Origin: Propionispira raffinosivorans DSM 20765
GTDB lineage: Bacteria; Bacillota; Negativicutes; Selenomonadales; Selenomonadaceae
Assembly (NCBI RefSeq): GCF_000381065.1
Contig: NZ_KB905858.1
Location: 1 to 64,000, forward strand
Reading direction: 5' to 3'
DNA: 64,000 nucleotides
The notes beneath the pieces are model-generated. The model was given only the letters and a program-made list of their open reading frames with translations. It was not told the origin of the DNA and ran no database searches. Made by a program: the position numbers and the translations under genes. Shown here piece by piece: positions 35,229-43,877 of this stretch. How positions within the stretch are numbered: position 1 is the stretch's first letter; the number at the start of each line of letters is the position of its first letter.

Positions 35229-37247
35229 TCACTTTGTAAAATATCCTGCAACTGCTTTCTTAATTAGATTATCATCTGCCAGACAAGGTTCTGTAATATG
35301 ACTTTCATCCGCATATTCTCTATTGTATTTTTTCACGGTTTCGATTGAATGTTCATTTCTTGCCCAGCTGCGGCGTGCTACGCCACCCATAACATCCCAA
35401 AGCAGGGCACTTTTTATAATTTGATCAACTCGCGTACTGCCATCCAAAACCAGACCAAATCCGCCATTAATTGATTTGCCGATACCAACACCACCACCAT
35501 TATGCAACGCCACCAGACTCATTCCACGGGCAGCATTCCCCGCGTAACATTGAACTGCCATATCGGCCATGACATTACTACCATCTTTGATATTTGCCGT
35601 TTCTCGAAAAGGCGAATCCGTCCCGCTTACATCATGATGATCACGTCCCATCATAACTGGACCAATTTCGCCAGTCTTGACCATTTCATTAAATTTTAAA
35701 GCAATACGAATGCGCCCTTCTGCATCTTGGTATAAGATACGGGCCTGTGTTCCAACAACCATATCATTTTTTTCTGCATCACGAATCCAATTATAGTTAT
35801 CACGATCCTGATACCGACGATTTGGATCTATACATTCCATTGCAGCATGATCTGTCTTTAATAAATCTTCCCGTTTCCCGCTCAGGCAAATCCAGCGAAA
35901 CGGGCCATAGCCATAATCAAAAAGTTGTGGTCCCATAATATCTTCCACATAAGATGGTAAAATAAACCCATCCTTTTCATCGATTCCATTTTTTGAAAGT
36001 TCTTTAACTCCAGCATCATAAACGGCTTTAAGAAACGAATTCCCATAATCAAAAAAGAATGTCCCCTGTTCTACACAACATTTAATTAATTCATAATGAT
36101 GCCGTAAACTTTGATCGACCATATGCATAAATTTGATACGGTCTTTTGCCAGCATTTCTGTACGTTCATCAAAGGTTACTCCCTGTGGACAATAGCCGCC
36201 ATCATAAGCGACATGACAGGATGTCTGATCAGACAGCAGGTCAATCTTAATTTTATGTTCTACCGCGTACTCTAACAAATCAACAATATTACCGCAATAA
36301 GCAATCGAGATAGTTGTTTTATCTTTAAGATGTTTCTGTGCCGAAGCAAAGACATCTGCCAAATTTTCATAACATTCGCTAACCCAGCCTTGATCCAAAC
36401 GTGTTTTAATCCGTAAAAAATCGACCTCAGCCACAATTCCAACCGCATTGGCAATTTCTGCGGCCTTCGGTTGTGCACCGCTCATTCCGCCAAGACCGGA
36501 ACTTACAAACAAATGCCCCGTCAAATCGCCATCGTTTGGTATTCCCAAATGCATTCTGCCAGCATTCAGCAAAGTGTTGTATGTCCCATGAACAATCCCT
36601 TGCGGCCCAATATACATCCAACCACCTGCAGTCATTTGTCCATAATTAGCAACGCCCATTTCTTCAGCAATTTCCCAATCTTTTTGATTATCAAACATTC
36701 CAATCATCAAAGCATTTGTAATAATGATACGCGGGGCTTCCGGTTTCGATTTAAACAATCCCAAAGGATGTCCTGATTCCATCACTAATGTCTGAGAATC
36801 TGTCATAACTTGCAAATACTTCTTGATTAAACGATACTGAAGCCAATTTTGACATACACTGCCTGTTTCACCATAGGTAACAAGCTCATATGGGTAAAGA
36901 GCTACTGCAAAATCAAGATTATTGTCTATCATTACCTGAAATGCTTTGCCTTCAATACAATTCCCTGAATATTCTTCGATTGGTTTTCCATAAATATGTT
37001 CTACCGGACGAAATCTATAGGCATAAATACGACCATACTTTATTAGCTCTTCCAAAAATTCAGGAACCAACTGTTTATGCAGCTTTGGATCAATATAACG
37101 CAGCGCATTTTTCAAAGCCACCTCAGTCTGTGCTGAAGATAAATGAAAACCTCTCGAAGGCGCCCGCCGTATACCTTCTTTAAATTTAGGCATAGACGGC
37201 AATTCTGTTTCCGGACCAATTACAAATTTTTTATTATCAGATGTCAT
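35229..37247 (-). CDS. hutU: Urocanate hydratase, long form
   Basis: A 672-residue NAD+-dependent urocanase that hydrates urocanate to imidazolonepropionate. MTAGGWMYIGPQGIVHGTY, GHLFVSSGLGGMSGAQPKA and HNGGGVGIGKSINGGFGLVLDGS are diagnostic. It is of the longer type (about 670 residues) seen in eukaryotes and some Firmicutes, not the 555-residue type of Pseudomonas. ATG 37247 follows GGAGGAAA. Related hydratases act on thiourocanates, so the exact substrate is not fixed by sequence. Confidence 0.93.
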   Translation of the reverse strand: MTSDNKKFVIGPETELPSMPKFKEGIRRAPSRGFHLSSAQTEVALKNALRYIDPKLHKQLVPEFLEELIKYGRIYAYRFRPVEHIYGKPIEEYSGNCIEGKAFQVMIDNNLDFAVALYPYELVTYGETGSVCQNWLQYRLIKKYLQVMTDSQTLVMESGHPLGLFKSKPEAPRIIITNALMIGMFDNQKDWEIAEEMGVANYGQMTAGGWMYIGPQGIVHGTYNTLLNAGRMHLGIPNDGDLTGHLFVSSGLGGMSGAQPKAAEIANAVGIVAEVDFLRIKTRLDQGWVSECYENLADVFASAQKHLKDKTTISIAYCGNIVDLLEYAVEHKIKIDLLSDQTSCHVAYDGGYCPQGVTFDERTEMLAKDRIKFMHMVDQSLRHHYELIKCCVEQGTFFFDYGNSFLKAVYDAGVKELSKNGIDEKDGFILPSYVEDIMGPQLFDYGYGPFRWICLSGKREDLLKTDHAAMECIDPNRRYQDRDNYNWIRDAEKNDMVVGTQARILYQDAEGRIRIALKFNEMVKTGEIGPVMMGRDHHDVSGTDSPFRETANIKDGSNVMADMAVQCYAGNAARGMSLVALHNGGGVGIGKSINGGFGLVLDGSTRVDQIIKSALLWDVMGGVARRSWARNEHSIETVKKYNREYADESHITEPCLADDNLIKKAVAGYFTK

Positions 37248-37322
37248 AAAACATTTTCCTCCAAAACTAAAAATAATATTGGATGAGGCAAAAACGGCCT
37301 CATCACAATACGAATCCATGAT

Positions 37323-38357
37323 TTATTTTGATCTCGTCAAGAACGAATCATCAATAATAGAAGCCGGATTAACTGCTTGATCAATTAATTTAGTCTGTAA
37401 CCAAAGGTCTGATGCCATTTTTACAATTTTGTAAAAATCACCAGGTTTTTCTTTTGTTCCGAAATATGCTTTGTTTCCGGCTTCATCATAAAATTGTACA
37501 TCCTTTAATTCTGCTTTGAGTTTTTCTGGTTTTTCACCAAGACGTTTTGCCATGATCTGCAAAGCATCGTCTTCATTTGATTTTAAATAATCCAAAGCAT
37601 CATACCAGGCATCTACAATAGCCTGTGCCGATTCTGGATGTTGTGCTATAAAGTCTTTTTTCATTGCAAAGGTATCAACAATCACACCAGGACTTTGCTT
37701 ACTATCCATCATAGTATAACCAAAGTCCGTAGCAGCTGCCCTTGAAAGCCATGGCTGCCAGGTAATCGCGGCATCTACTTTTCCGGCAACAAAGGCTGCA
37801 CCAGCATCCCCCGCTGACATTGCCTGCACATCAAAGTCTTTAAGACTCATTCCCTTTGCGCTTAGTAAATATTGAAACCAGAAAAAGTCCGCCCCGCCCG
37901 TAGTGTCCAAGGCAATTTTTTTCCCTTTCAGCTCTTCAATTGTCTTAATTTCTTTTTTTGCGACAATTCCATCACCACCCGCCGAAGTATCGAGTGCCAA
38001 AATTTGTACTTCATCAATTCCTGCTGCTGCATTTACAACATGTGTATCCGCTGAAGTAGAAACTCCCTGAATACGATTTGCAGCCAAAGCACTCTTACTA
38101 TCTGCCTTGCTTTCTATCGACTGTATTTTTACATTTGCACCATGCTTTTTAAAAAAACCTTTTTCTTCAGCAATATACAATGGTGCAAATCCAATCCAGG
38201 AAGACTGTCCTAAGATAATCTCACCATCATAAGCAGCACTTGAAGAAGATGCTTTCGCTGTGTCTTTTGCCGTAGAATTGGTACCACAGCCAGCAACTGA
38301 AAAAAGAAATACACCGGCCATTGCAACGGATACAATTTTTTTTAAGTATGTTTTCAT
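37323..38357 (-). CDS. ABC importer substrate-binding lipoprotein
   Basis: A 344-residue NMT1/ThiY-like binding protein. A lipoprotein signal peptide ends VAGC with the lipidated Cys at about residue 24. WIGFAPLYIAEEKGFFKKHG is the usual start of the NitT/TauT binding fold. It should deliver the operon's substrate to the permease/ATPase pair encoded further downstream. AAAGGAGAG precedes the ATG. Confidence 0.88.
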   Translation of the reverse strand: MKTYLKKIVSVAMAGVFLFSVAGCGTNSTAKDTAKASSSSAAYDGEIILGQSSWIGFAPLYIAEEKGFFKKHGANVKIQSIESKADSKSALAANRIQGVSTSADTHVVNAAAGIDEVQILALDTSAGGDGIVAKKEIKTIEELKGKKIALDTTGGADFFWFQYLLSAKGMSLKDFDVQAMSAGDAGAAFVAGKVDAAITWQPWLSRAAATDFGYTMMDSKQSPGVIVDTFAMKKDFIAQHPESAQAIVDAWYDALDYLKSNEDDALQIMAKRLGEKPEKLKAELKDVQFYDEAGNKAYFGTKEKPGDFYKIVKMASDLWLQTKLIDQAVNPASIIDDSFLTRSK

Positions 38358-38450
38358 TTTTTAACTCTCCTTTTATTTTCTATTACAAACAAAGTTACTA
38401 GTCATTGCTACTTAAAATTTTTAACCTTTATATTTGAGAATTTAACGAAT

Positions 38451-39416
38451 TTAATTCACCAAATCAGCGGGGCGTTCTCCTTTTAACATTTTTAATGCAT
38501 TTTCTACAGTTCTCCGTTTAAGTTCTTTATAAGATTCAATTGATATATAGGAAATATGTGGTGTTATAAGTATATTTTTCTGTGCAAAGATATTTTCGTT
38601 TCCTTGTGGTGGTTCCTGAACAATCACATCTAAGATTGCACCTGCCATTTTTTTTGAAGAAACCGCCTTGATCAACTCCTGTTCATTTAAAATTTTCCCC
38701 CTTGAAGTATTGATGAGATACGCCGTCGGTTTCATTAAATCAAAATGTTTTTTCGTTATAAGATTTTCGGTAGTCTCATCACACTTTATATGAATACTGA
38801 CAAAATCAGCTGCAGCAAAGCCCTCTTCCAATGTTACTTTACAAGCACCTAAGGATGTTATTTTATCAGTTTTTACATACGGATCATAAATTAGGACTTG
38901 CATTCCTAATGCCCTTGCTTTTTTTGCAACGCCTGAACCAATTGTTCCGCAGCCAGCAATAAATAAAGTACTTGAACTAACCCGATGTATTGGTTCACGT
39001 ACAGCCTGAGCACCCCATTTCCCCTGATGAATCGCCTCCGCATAAGTATCCAGCTGCTTATTACTGCGGTAAATTGCTGCCATTACATAATCTTCAATAT
39101 CTTCCAAGCAATATCCCCGGACATTCGTTACCCCAATATTTTTTGCTCTAGCAGCTTTGATATCTACACGATCGTACCCACCACCATAAACGGCAATTCC
39201 TTTACAATGTTCCAACTGTGCTATCACAGATGCCGGAATTTTTGCATAAATTTGTGCAAAAATAAGATCTGCGTGTCGGCCAAAAGATGTAAGGTCTTTT
39301 TCATACGTATAGGTTGAAAAACGAAGCTCACAATTTGGCAGTTCTTTTTGTAAAATTTCTATTTCATCCTTATAATCTGACCATTCCTCATCTATAATCC
39401 AAACTAAAAATGACAT
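38451..39416 (-). CDS. D-2-hydroxyacid dehydrogenase
   Basis: A 321-residue NAD-dependent enzyme with the Rossmann motif GCGTIGSGVAKKARALGM, the catalytic Arg (NTSRGKILNE), Glu (VIVQEPP) and His (ITPHISY). It interconverts 2-keto and D-2-hydroxy acids and is closest to the SerA/CtBP-like group. Its place between the transporter lipoprotein and the aconitase X genes is unusual for a hut operon. AGGAGG precedes the ATG. Confidence 0.88.
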   Translation of the reverse strand: MSFLVWIIDEEWSDYKDEIEILQKELPNCELRFSTYTYEKDLTSFGRHADLIFAQIYAKIPASVIAQLEHCKGIAVYGGGYDRVDIKAARAKNIGVTNVRGYCLEDIEDYVMAAIYRSNKQLDTYAEAIHQGKWGAQAVREPIHRVSSSTLFIAGCGTIGSGVAKKARALGMQVLIYDPYVKTDKITSLGACKVTLEEGFAAADFVSIHIKCDETTENLITKKHFDLMKPTAYLINTSRGKILNEQELIKAVSSKKMAGAILDVIVQEPPQGNENIFAQKNILITPHISYISIESYKELKRRTVENALKMLKGERPADLVN

Positions 39417-39429
39417 CTCCCTTTTCCTC

Positions 39430-39834
39430 CTATAACAAAGTGATTACACCATTTTCTGCATCAAGTTCCACTCTGGTTCCATCGGATACATCTCTATAAA
39501 ATTCAGTTGCTGCTTTATTGACCATTGGAGCTTCTAAAATAATTGCGCTGGCAGCCAACGTCGTATCGGCATTTTCTACAATCATTCCTGCAGGACTCAT
39601 GCCTGTCATCTTCATCTGATACATTCCATCTGCTTGTACAACAGAACTTCCCTTTCCATAAGGAAAAACAATGATTTTTCCGGCAATTGATTTGCCATAT
39701 AAGCAATGTTCTTTTTCAATAACAACTCCTGTTTTTGGATCAACCAGATAAAAGCATAAGCCATCCTGCGAAAACAATATTTCACCTTGTACCTTGCCAC
39801 CAGAAATTTTATGACATGAATAACTCTGCCCCAT
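39430..39834 (-). CDS. Aconitase X small (swivel) subunit, DUF126
   Basis: A 134-residue protein. The regions VQGEILFSQDGLCFYLVDPKTGVV, GKSIAGKIIVFPYGKGSSVVQADGMYQM and the conserved small-residue pattern match the AcnX swivel domain. It forms a heterodimer with the large subunit encoded 2 bp upstream. In the two-subunit bacterial enzymes the known activity is cis-3-hydroxy-L-proline dehydratase. Confidence 0.87.
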   Translation of the reverse strand: MGQSYSCHKISGGKVQGEILFSQDGLCFYLVDPKTGVVIEKEHCLYGKSIAGKIIVFPYGKGSSVVQADGMYQMKMTGMSPAGMIVENADTTLAASAIILEAPMVNKAATEFYRDVSDGTRVELDAENGVITLL

Positions 39835-39835
39835 C

Positions 39836-41035
39836 TTAATACATCCCTTTCAATGCAGCTTCCACGCTGTCTTCAAGTGAAGCAATTACAAAGCGCATAT
39901 CTCTTCTTTTCGTATAGTACGCACATTTTGGTGAATCCGTAATGCCTTTTTTCCCATATAAAAATTTCCAACAAGGTTGATCCATACAAGTATCTTCAAC
40001 AAGCTCTCCACCCGCTTCACGAATGATATCCATATATCCCATTTTTTCGGATAAATTTCTCGACAAAGCAGAGGACATTATGAAAAGTGGCACCTTTAAT
40101 TTTTTTCCTTTTAACAAATCAACCACTCTGGCTATTTGATCAATCGTAAAATGTGGACAGCCAAATAAAGCAAAGTCAATCTCACCACCAGCATCTGATA
40201 TTTCTTGTTGCATTGCTTTTAAATCAGCTTCCGTTATTGTCACCTCACCTTTTGGCTTTTTACCTTGAAATGCAGATTTCATATCTCTCGCTTCCGGTGT
40301 GAATCCCAAAATATGATACATTGCTACATTACCACCCGTATTTAGTTGTGCACCTAAATTCATCAGCGCTTCTTTGCTTGGATTTTTCAAGCCCTCAAAA
40401 ACTGGAATTGAAAAACCGGTTTTCTTAGGAACAAAATAGCCTAGCATTTGATATGAAAAATCATCGGTCATATCTGCTTCTACATGAACCAAAATTTCAC
40501 CGGCTCTATTTTCATCCAATAAATATCCATAAAGTGGTGTAACACCTGTTATCGCAGAACATAATGCACTTTGTGCGGATTCGCGATTAGAACGAGCCCC
40601 GCAAACAGAATTCACAAAAGGTGTAGCACTCGATTCAGAAAATGCAATCACTTCACCAAAACGAGGAACGTTTTTTTCAAGATAAGGCGTACAGTCATAT
40701 GTCATTATTGCTTCTAAACGATTATATGCAGCATGGGTACGTTTCACGATCGCTTCATCTTCCGCTTCAATTCGCGTTATTTTTTGAAACTGCTTCAAGT
40801 GGAAACTCGGATTTACCGTTGGTCGAATGCGGCAGGTCGCTCCACCAGCTACTAATTTTTCAGCAAACCATAAATCAGCCTCCTGATTACTTAAAGCTAC
40901 ATGCGTTCGCGTGACTGGAACCATTTTAGGTGCATCATAGGCTTCTCCCACCGCTACTAAAATTTTCATTGCCAACTTTGTACCTTCACCATAAAATCCA
41001 TTGAGCATTTTCTGTTCTTCATCTGTTAAAAGCAT
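39836..41035 (-). CDS. Aconitase X large (catalytic) subunit
   Basis: A 399-residue protein of the AcnX family. ESSATPFVNSVCGARSNRESAQSAL, TGVTPLYGYLLDENR and DFALFGCPHFTIDQIARV fit the catalytic domain, with conserved Cys residues for a metal or Fe-S centre. Known members dehydrate cis-3-hydroxy-L-proline or mevalonate phosphate; neither pathway is visible here, so the substrate is open. AAGAGG is 8 nt before the ATG. Confidence 0.87.
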   Translation of the reverse strand: MLLTDEEQKMLNGFYGEGTKLAMKILVAVGEAYDAPKMVPVTRTHVALSNQEADLWFAEKLVAGGATCRIRPTVNPSFHLKQFQKITRIEAEDEAIVKRTHAAYNRLEAIMTYDCTPYLEKNVPRFGEVIAFSESSATPFVNSVCGARSNRESAQSALCSAITGVTPLYGYLLDENRAGEILVHVEADMTDDFSYQMLGYFVPKKTGFSIPVFEGLKNPSKEALMNLGAQLNTGGNVAMYHILGFTPEARDMKSAFQGKKPKGEVTITEADLKAMQQEISDAGGEIDFALFGCPHFTIDQIARVVDLLKGKKLKVPLFIMSSALSRNLSEKMGYMDIIREAGGELVEDTCMDQPCWKFLYGKKGITDSPKCAYYTKRRDMRFVIASLEDSVEAALKGMY

Positions 41036-41055
41036 TTCATATCCCTCTTTTCTCC

Positions 41056-42390
41056 TTATAAATTTTCTTCTAAATGCTGCATTGTCTGTCCAATTTTTTC
41101 TAGAACTCTTTTTTCTGATATGCTTTGCAATTCACCGTTGCGAACTGTCGTCCGCCCATTTACTGCAACATTTTTTATAGCTGTTGGCTGCATCGAATAT
41201 ACCAGGTTAGGCAAAAATTGATTTCCTGCCGCCGTAATTGGCTGCATCGAAAGATTTCGCAAATCAATCCCCGTAAAGTCAGCTTTACAGCCCACCTCCA
41301 GCTTCCCAATTTTTAAACCCAATGCTTTTCCTCCGCCTATAGTGCCCATACGAAATGCATCTTTATAATTTACACACAAGGCATCCAACGTATGAACTTT
41401 CTGCAAAATAGACACCATGCGCATTTCTTCAAATATACTAATTCTATTATTGCTGCAAGCTCCATCACTCCCCAATCCAATAGAAACACCATACTTTAAA
41501 AATGCTGGTATATTCGTTACACCATCTGCCAAAAACATATTACTTGACGGACAATATGCCAGTTGTCCGCCCTTATCACCTAATAGCTTTATTTCCAAGT
41601 CATTCAACCATACACCATGAATAATGACCATACTTTCATCTACAACACCAATACTATCAAGATAAGTTAATGGCGTCATTTTATGCTCTTTTATAACTTG
41701 CTCCACTTCAAAAGGTTCTTCCGCTACATGAATATGATAGGTTGTCCCATATTTTCGCGCGAGATTGTACCCTGCTTTGATCATTGCGGGAGAAGCTGCA
41801 TGTAAACTATGTGGCGCTGGCAAAACACGAACCATTCCCCCCGTATATTTTTTCATCAAAGTTTCTGTATTAAAAATCGCTGTTGAAACATCCTCAACAT
41901 ATCCCGCAGGAGCTCCGTCCCAGTCATACATTGTCCGTGCCAGTACAAGCCTGATCCCAGCATCCGTTGCCGCCTGAATTACCGCTTCATCACTTTCAAT
42001 ACCCTCATTATGCAAATAGAAAAAATCGCAAACCGTCGTAACGCCGCTTTTCATCATCTCTGTAAACGCAAATAAAGCTCCAGCATATATATCCACCGTC
42101 CGCATTTTAGGTGAAAATTTATATAAAGACTCATCCCTCCATTCTAAAAAAGGACGATCTACCGCAATACCTCTTAGTAAACTCTGAAAACTATGATTAT
42201 GCGTATTCACTGCTCCTGGAATCAGCACGAGCCCAGGCCATTCTTCAAGCAACGCATTCGGATAAGAAGCTATTAATCGACTGCTTTCATCCACAGAAAT
42301 AATTTCACCATTTTCTACAGCAATTCCATACCCATATTTTAATTTTTCATCTAATAGACAAGCTTCTGGTTTAAATATTTTTACAGTCAT
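41056..42390 (-). CDS. ATZ/TRZ-type amidohydrolase (deaminase family)
   Basis: A 444-residue amidohydrolase with metal ligands His64 and His66 (NTHNHSFQS), the third and fourth His in HIHVAEEPFEVE and IIHGVWL, and Asp in GLGSDGACSNN. This pattern is of the SsnA/TrzN/SAH-deaminase group. In this operon it could deiminate N-formimino-L-glutamate as HutF does, but HutF itself has a different Asp-loop. The stop is 21 bp before the AcnX start, and the ATG directly abuts the upstream hydrolase gene. Confidence 0.83.
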   Translation of the reverse strand: MTVKIFKPEACLLDEKLKYGYGIAVENGEIISVDESSRLIASYPNALLEEWPGLVLIPGAVNTHNHSFQSLLRGIAVDRPFLEWRDESLYKFSPKMRTVDIYAGALFAFTEMMKSGVTTVCDFFYLHNEGIESDEAVIQAATDAGIRLVLARTMYDWDGAPAGYVEDVSTAIFNTETLMKKYTGGMVRVLPAPHSLHAASPAMIKAGYNLARKYGTTYHIHVAEEPFEVEQVIKEHKMTPLTYLDSIGVVDESMVIIHGVWLNDLEIKLLGDKGGQLAYCPSSNMFLADGVTNIPAFLKYGVSIGLGSDGACSNNRISIFEEMRMVSILQKVHTLDALCVNYKDAFRMGTIGGGKALGLKIGKLEVGCKADFTGIDLRNLSMQPITAAGNQFLPNLVYSMQPTAIKNVAVNGRTTVRNGELQSISEKRVLEKIGQTMQHLEENL

Positions 42391-43674
42391 TTATTTTAAG
42401 CTCCTATCAAGTATCAAAATTGTATCCAATAAAATCTGTGCCGCTTTTACAATCTCATCATTTCCTGTCATTTCCTTGGGGCAATGGCTGTATCCATCAA
42501 TACTTTGAACAAAAAGCATACCTGCTTTTGTGACTCTGGCCATGTTAGCCGCATCATGCCCTGCCATACTGACCAATTGCCGTTTTGTTTCTCCTGCAAA
42601 AAGAATCGCTTCATTGAGCGAATCTATGACGATCTTGTCCATTTTCATTTCCGGTTGATCCAAATCAAGGTTCCGTACAATCTGCAATTTTCGTTCGACC
42701 ATAATTTCATCAACTGCTTTTGTCAATATTTGAAGAGCTTTGCCCCTTTTTACTGGATCAGCTGTACGAAGATCCAATGTCAAAGTAACTTCTCCAGGAA
42801 TGATATTCGATGAATTCGGTAAAACCTCTACTCTTCCGACAGTAGCTGACACTTCCGTCATATCAGGCTGTTTCATAATATTTTCTACTGCCAGACAAAC
42901 TTCGGCGGCTGCAGCCAAAGCATCGCGGCGATTTTGTATCTGTGTCGTTCCCGCATGGTTAGCCTCACCAACAATGCGAATGGTTTCACGATAAATTCCC
43001 GTAATGCAAGTCACAGAAGCTACAGCTTGGTTTTTATCATAAAGTCTGCGTCCCTGTTCAATATGACATTCAACAAATGCCGCTAAACTATTTTTTTTAA
43101 TAACCGCATCTCCTACTTTGCTTATATCCCCACCGAGCCGACTAACAGCATGTTCTAATGTTTCGCCTGTATTCTTATCATAAAGTTTTTGTAAATCTCT
43201 ATAAGTCAATCGTCCGCATAATACCTTGCTTCCTAAAGTAGAAACCGAAAACGAATTTGGCTCCTCCCCGGTAAAAGAAACTATTTCTAGCGGATGTTTC
43301 AATTCCAATAAATTTTCCTGGATAATCTGCATAATTTCAGTTGCGATTAATACCCCTAATGCCCCATCAAATCCGCCGCCATTTGGTACCGTATCATGAT
43401 GTGAGCCAATTACAATTGGCAATCTTTCTGAAACTGTTTTTTGCCTCGCCCAAATATTTGCAATCGGATCTATATAGAGATTTAAATCCAATTCTTTAGT
43501 CCAGCAATTCACCAACCATTTTCTCGTTTTTTCATCAGCGGGACTAGCTAATTGCCGATCAATCCCCCCCCTTGTATTCATCCCTATTTTCGCAAGTTCT
43601 TGTAAGCGTCCAATCAATCGTGGAGCATTTATCTTCATAACTGATAGTTCTGCTTTTTCTATAATATTTTGCAT
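42391..43674 (-). CDS. M20 hydrolase, N-carbamoyl/allantoate amidohydrolase type
   Basis: A 427-residue dinuclear metal hydrolase. GSHHDTVPNGGGFDGALGVL, TGEEPNSFSVSTLGSK, AFVECHIEQGRRL and MAGHDAANMARVTKAGMLFV are those of the hydantoinase/carbamoylase family. It could release glutamate from N-formyl- or N-carbamoyl-glutamate, replacing HutG. It is the first gene of the operon, with AGAGGTG before the ATG and a large palindrome upstream. Confidence 0.87.
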   Translation of the reverse strand: MQNIIEKAELSVMKINAPRLIGRLQELAKIGMNTRGGIDRQLASPADEKTRKWLVNCWTKELDLNLYIDPIANIWARQKTVSERLPIVIGSHHDTVPNGGGFDGALGVLIATEIMQIIQENLLELKHPLEIVSFTGEEPNSFSVSTLGSKVLCGRLTYRDLQKLYDKNTGETLEHAVSRLGGDISKVGDAVIKKNSLAAFVECHIEQGRRLYDKNQAVASVTCITGIYRETIRIVGEANHAGTTQIQNRRDALAAAAEVCLAVENIMKQPDMTEVSATVGRVEVLPNSSNIIPGEVTLTLDLRTADPVKRGKALQILTKAVDEIMVERKLQIVRNLDLDQPEMKMDKIVIDSLNEAILFAGETKRQLVSMAGHDAANMARVTKAGMLFVQSIDGYSHCPKEMTGNDEIVKAAQILLDTILILDRSLK

Positions 43675-43705
43675 TTGCGCACCTCTATTTCTATTGATTA
43701 ACTCA

Positions 43706-43752
43706 TTTTTACATTTCTATGAATGATGATATCATTCATAGAAATGTAAAAA
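43706..43752. promoter_or_regulatory. 47-bp perfect palindrome upstream of the hut-type operon
   Basis: Arms of 22 bp (43706-43727 and 43731-43752) with a 3-bp centre GAT; the core reads TTTCTATGAATGAT and its complement. It lies 32 bp before the first gene of the operon and 126 bp after the RpiR gene. No T-run follows the stem on the minus strand, so an operator for RpiR is more likely than a terminator. Confidence 0.6.
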
Positions 43753-43877
43753 AAAGACGTTTTACTTCCTTGTTTTCGGAAATAAAGCGCCTTTGCTTCT
43801 TCAACTGTCTTCAATTTCTTTTATTATAATCTTCCCTAAATTAAAAGTCAACTAGAAAATTACAAAGTTACAAATAT

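Noticed and set aside
35502-37183. Several open frames opposite hutU
   Set aside because: They lie antisense to a strongly conserved enzyme and have no ribosome binding sites or family features; shadows of codon use.
41056-42390. Calling the amidohydrolase hutF
   Set aside because: Metal ligands fit the superfamily, but the SDGACSNN loop is that of the SsnA/TrzN/SAH-deaminase group rather than HutF. Kept as a functional hypothesis only.
43706-43752. Terminator of the RpiR gene
   Set aside because: Stem is strong, but it lies 126 bp from the stop, with A residues rather than T residues after the stem on that strand; an operator is more likely.
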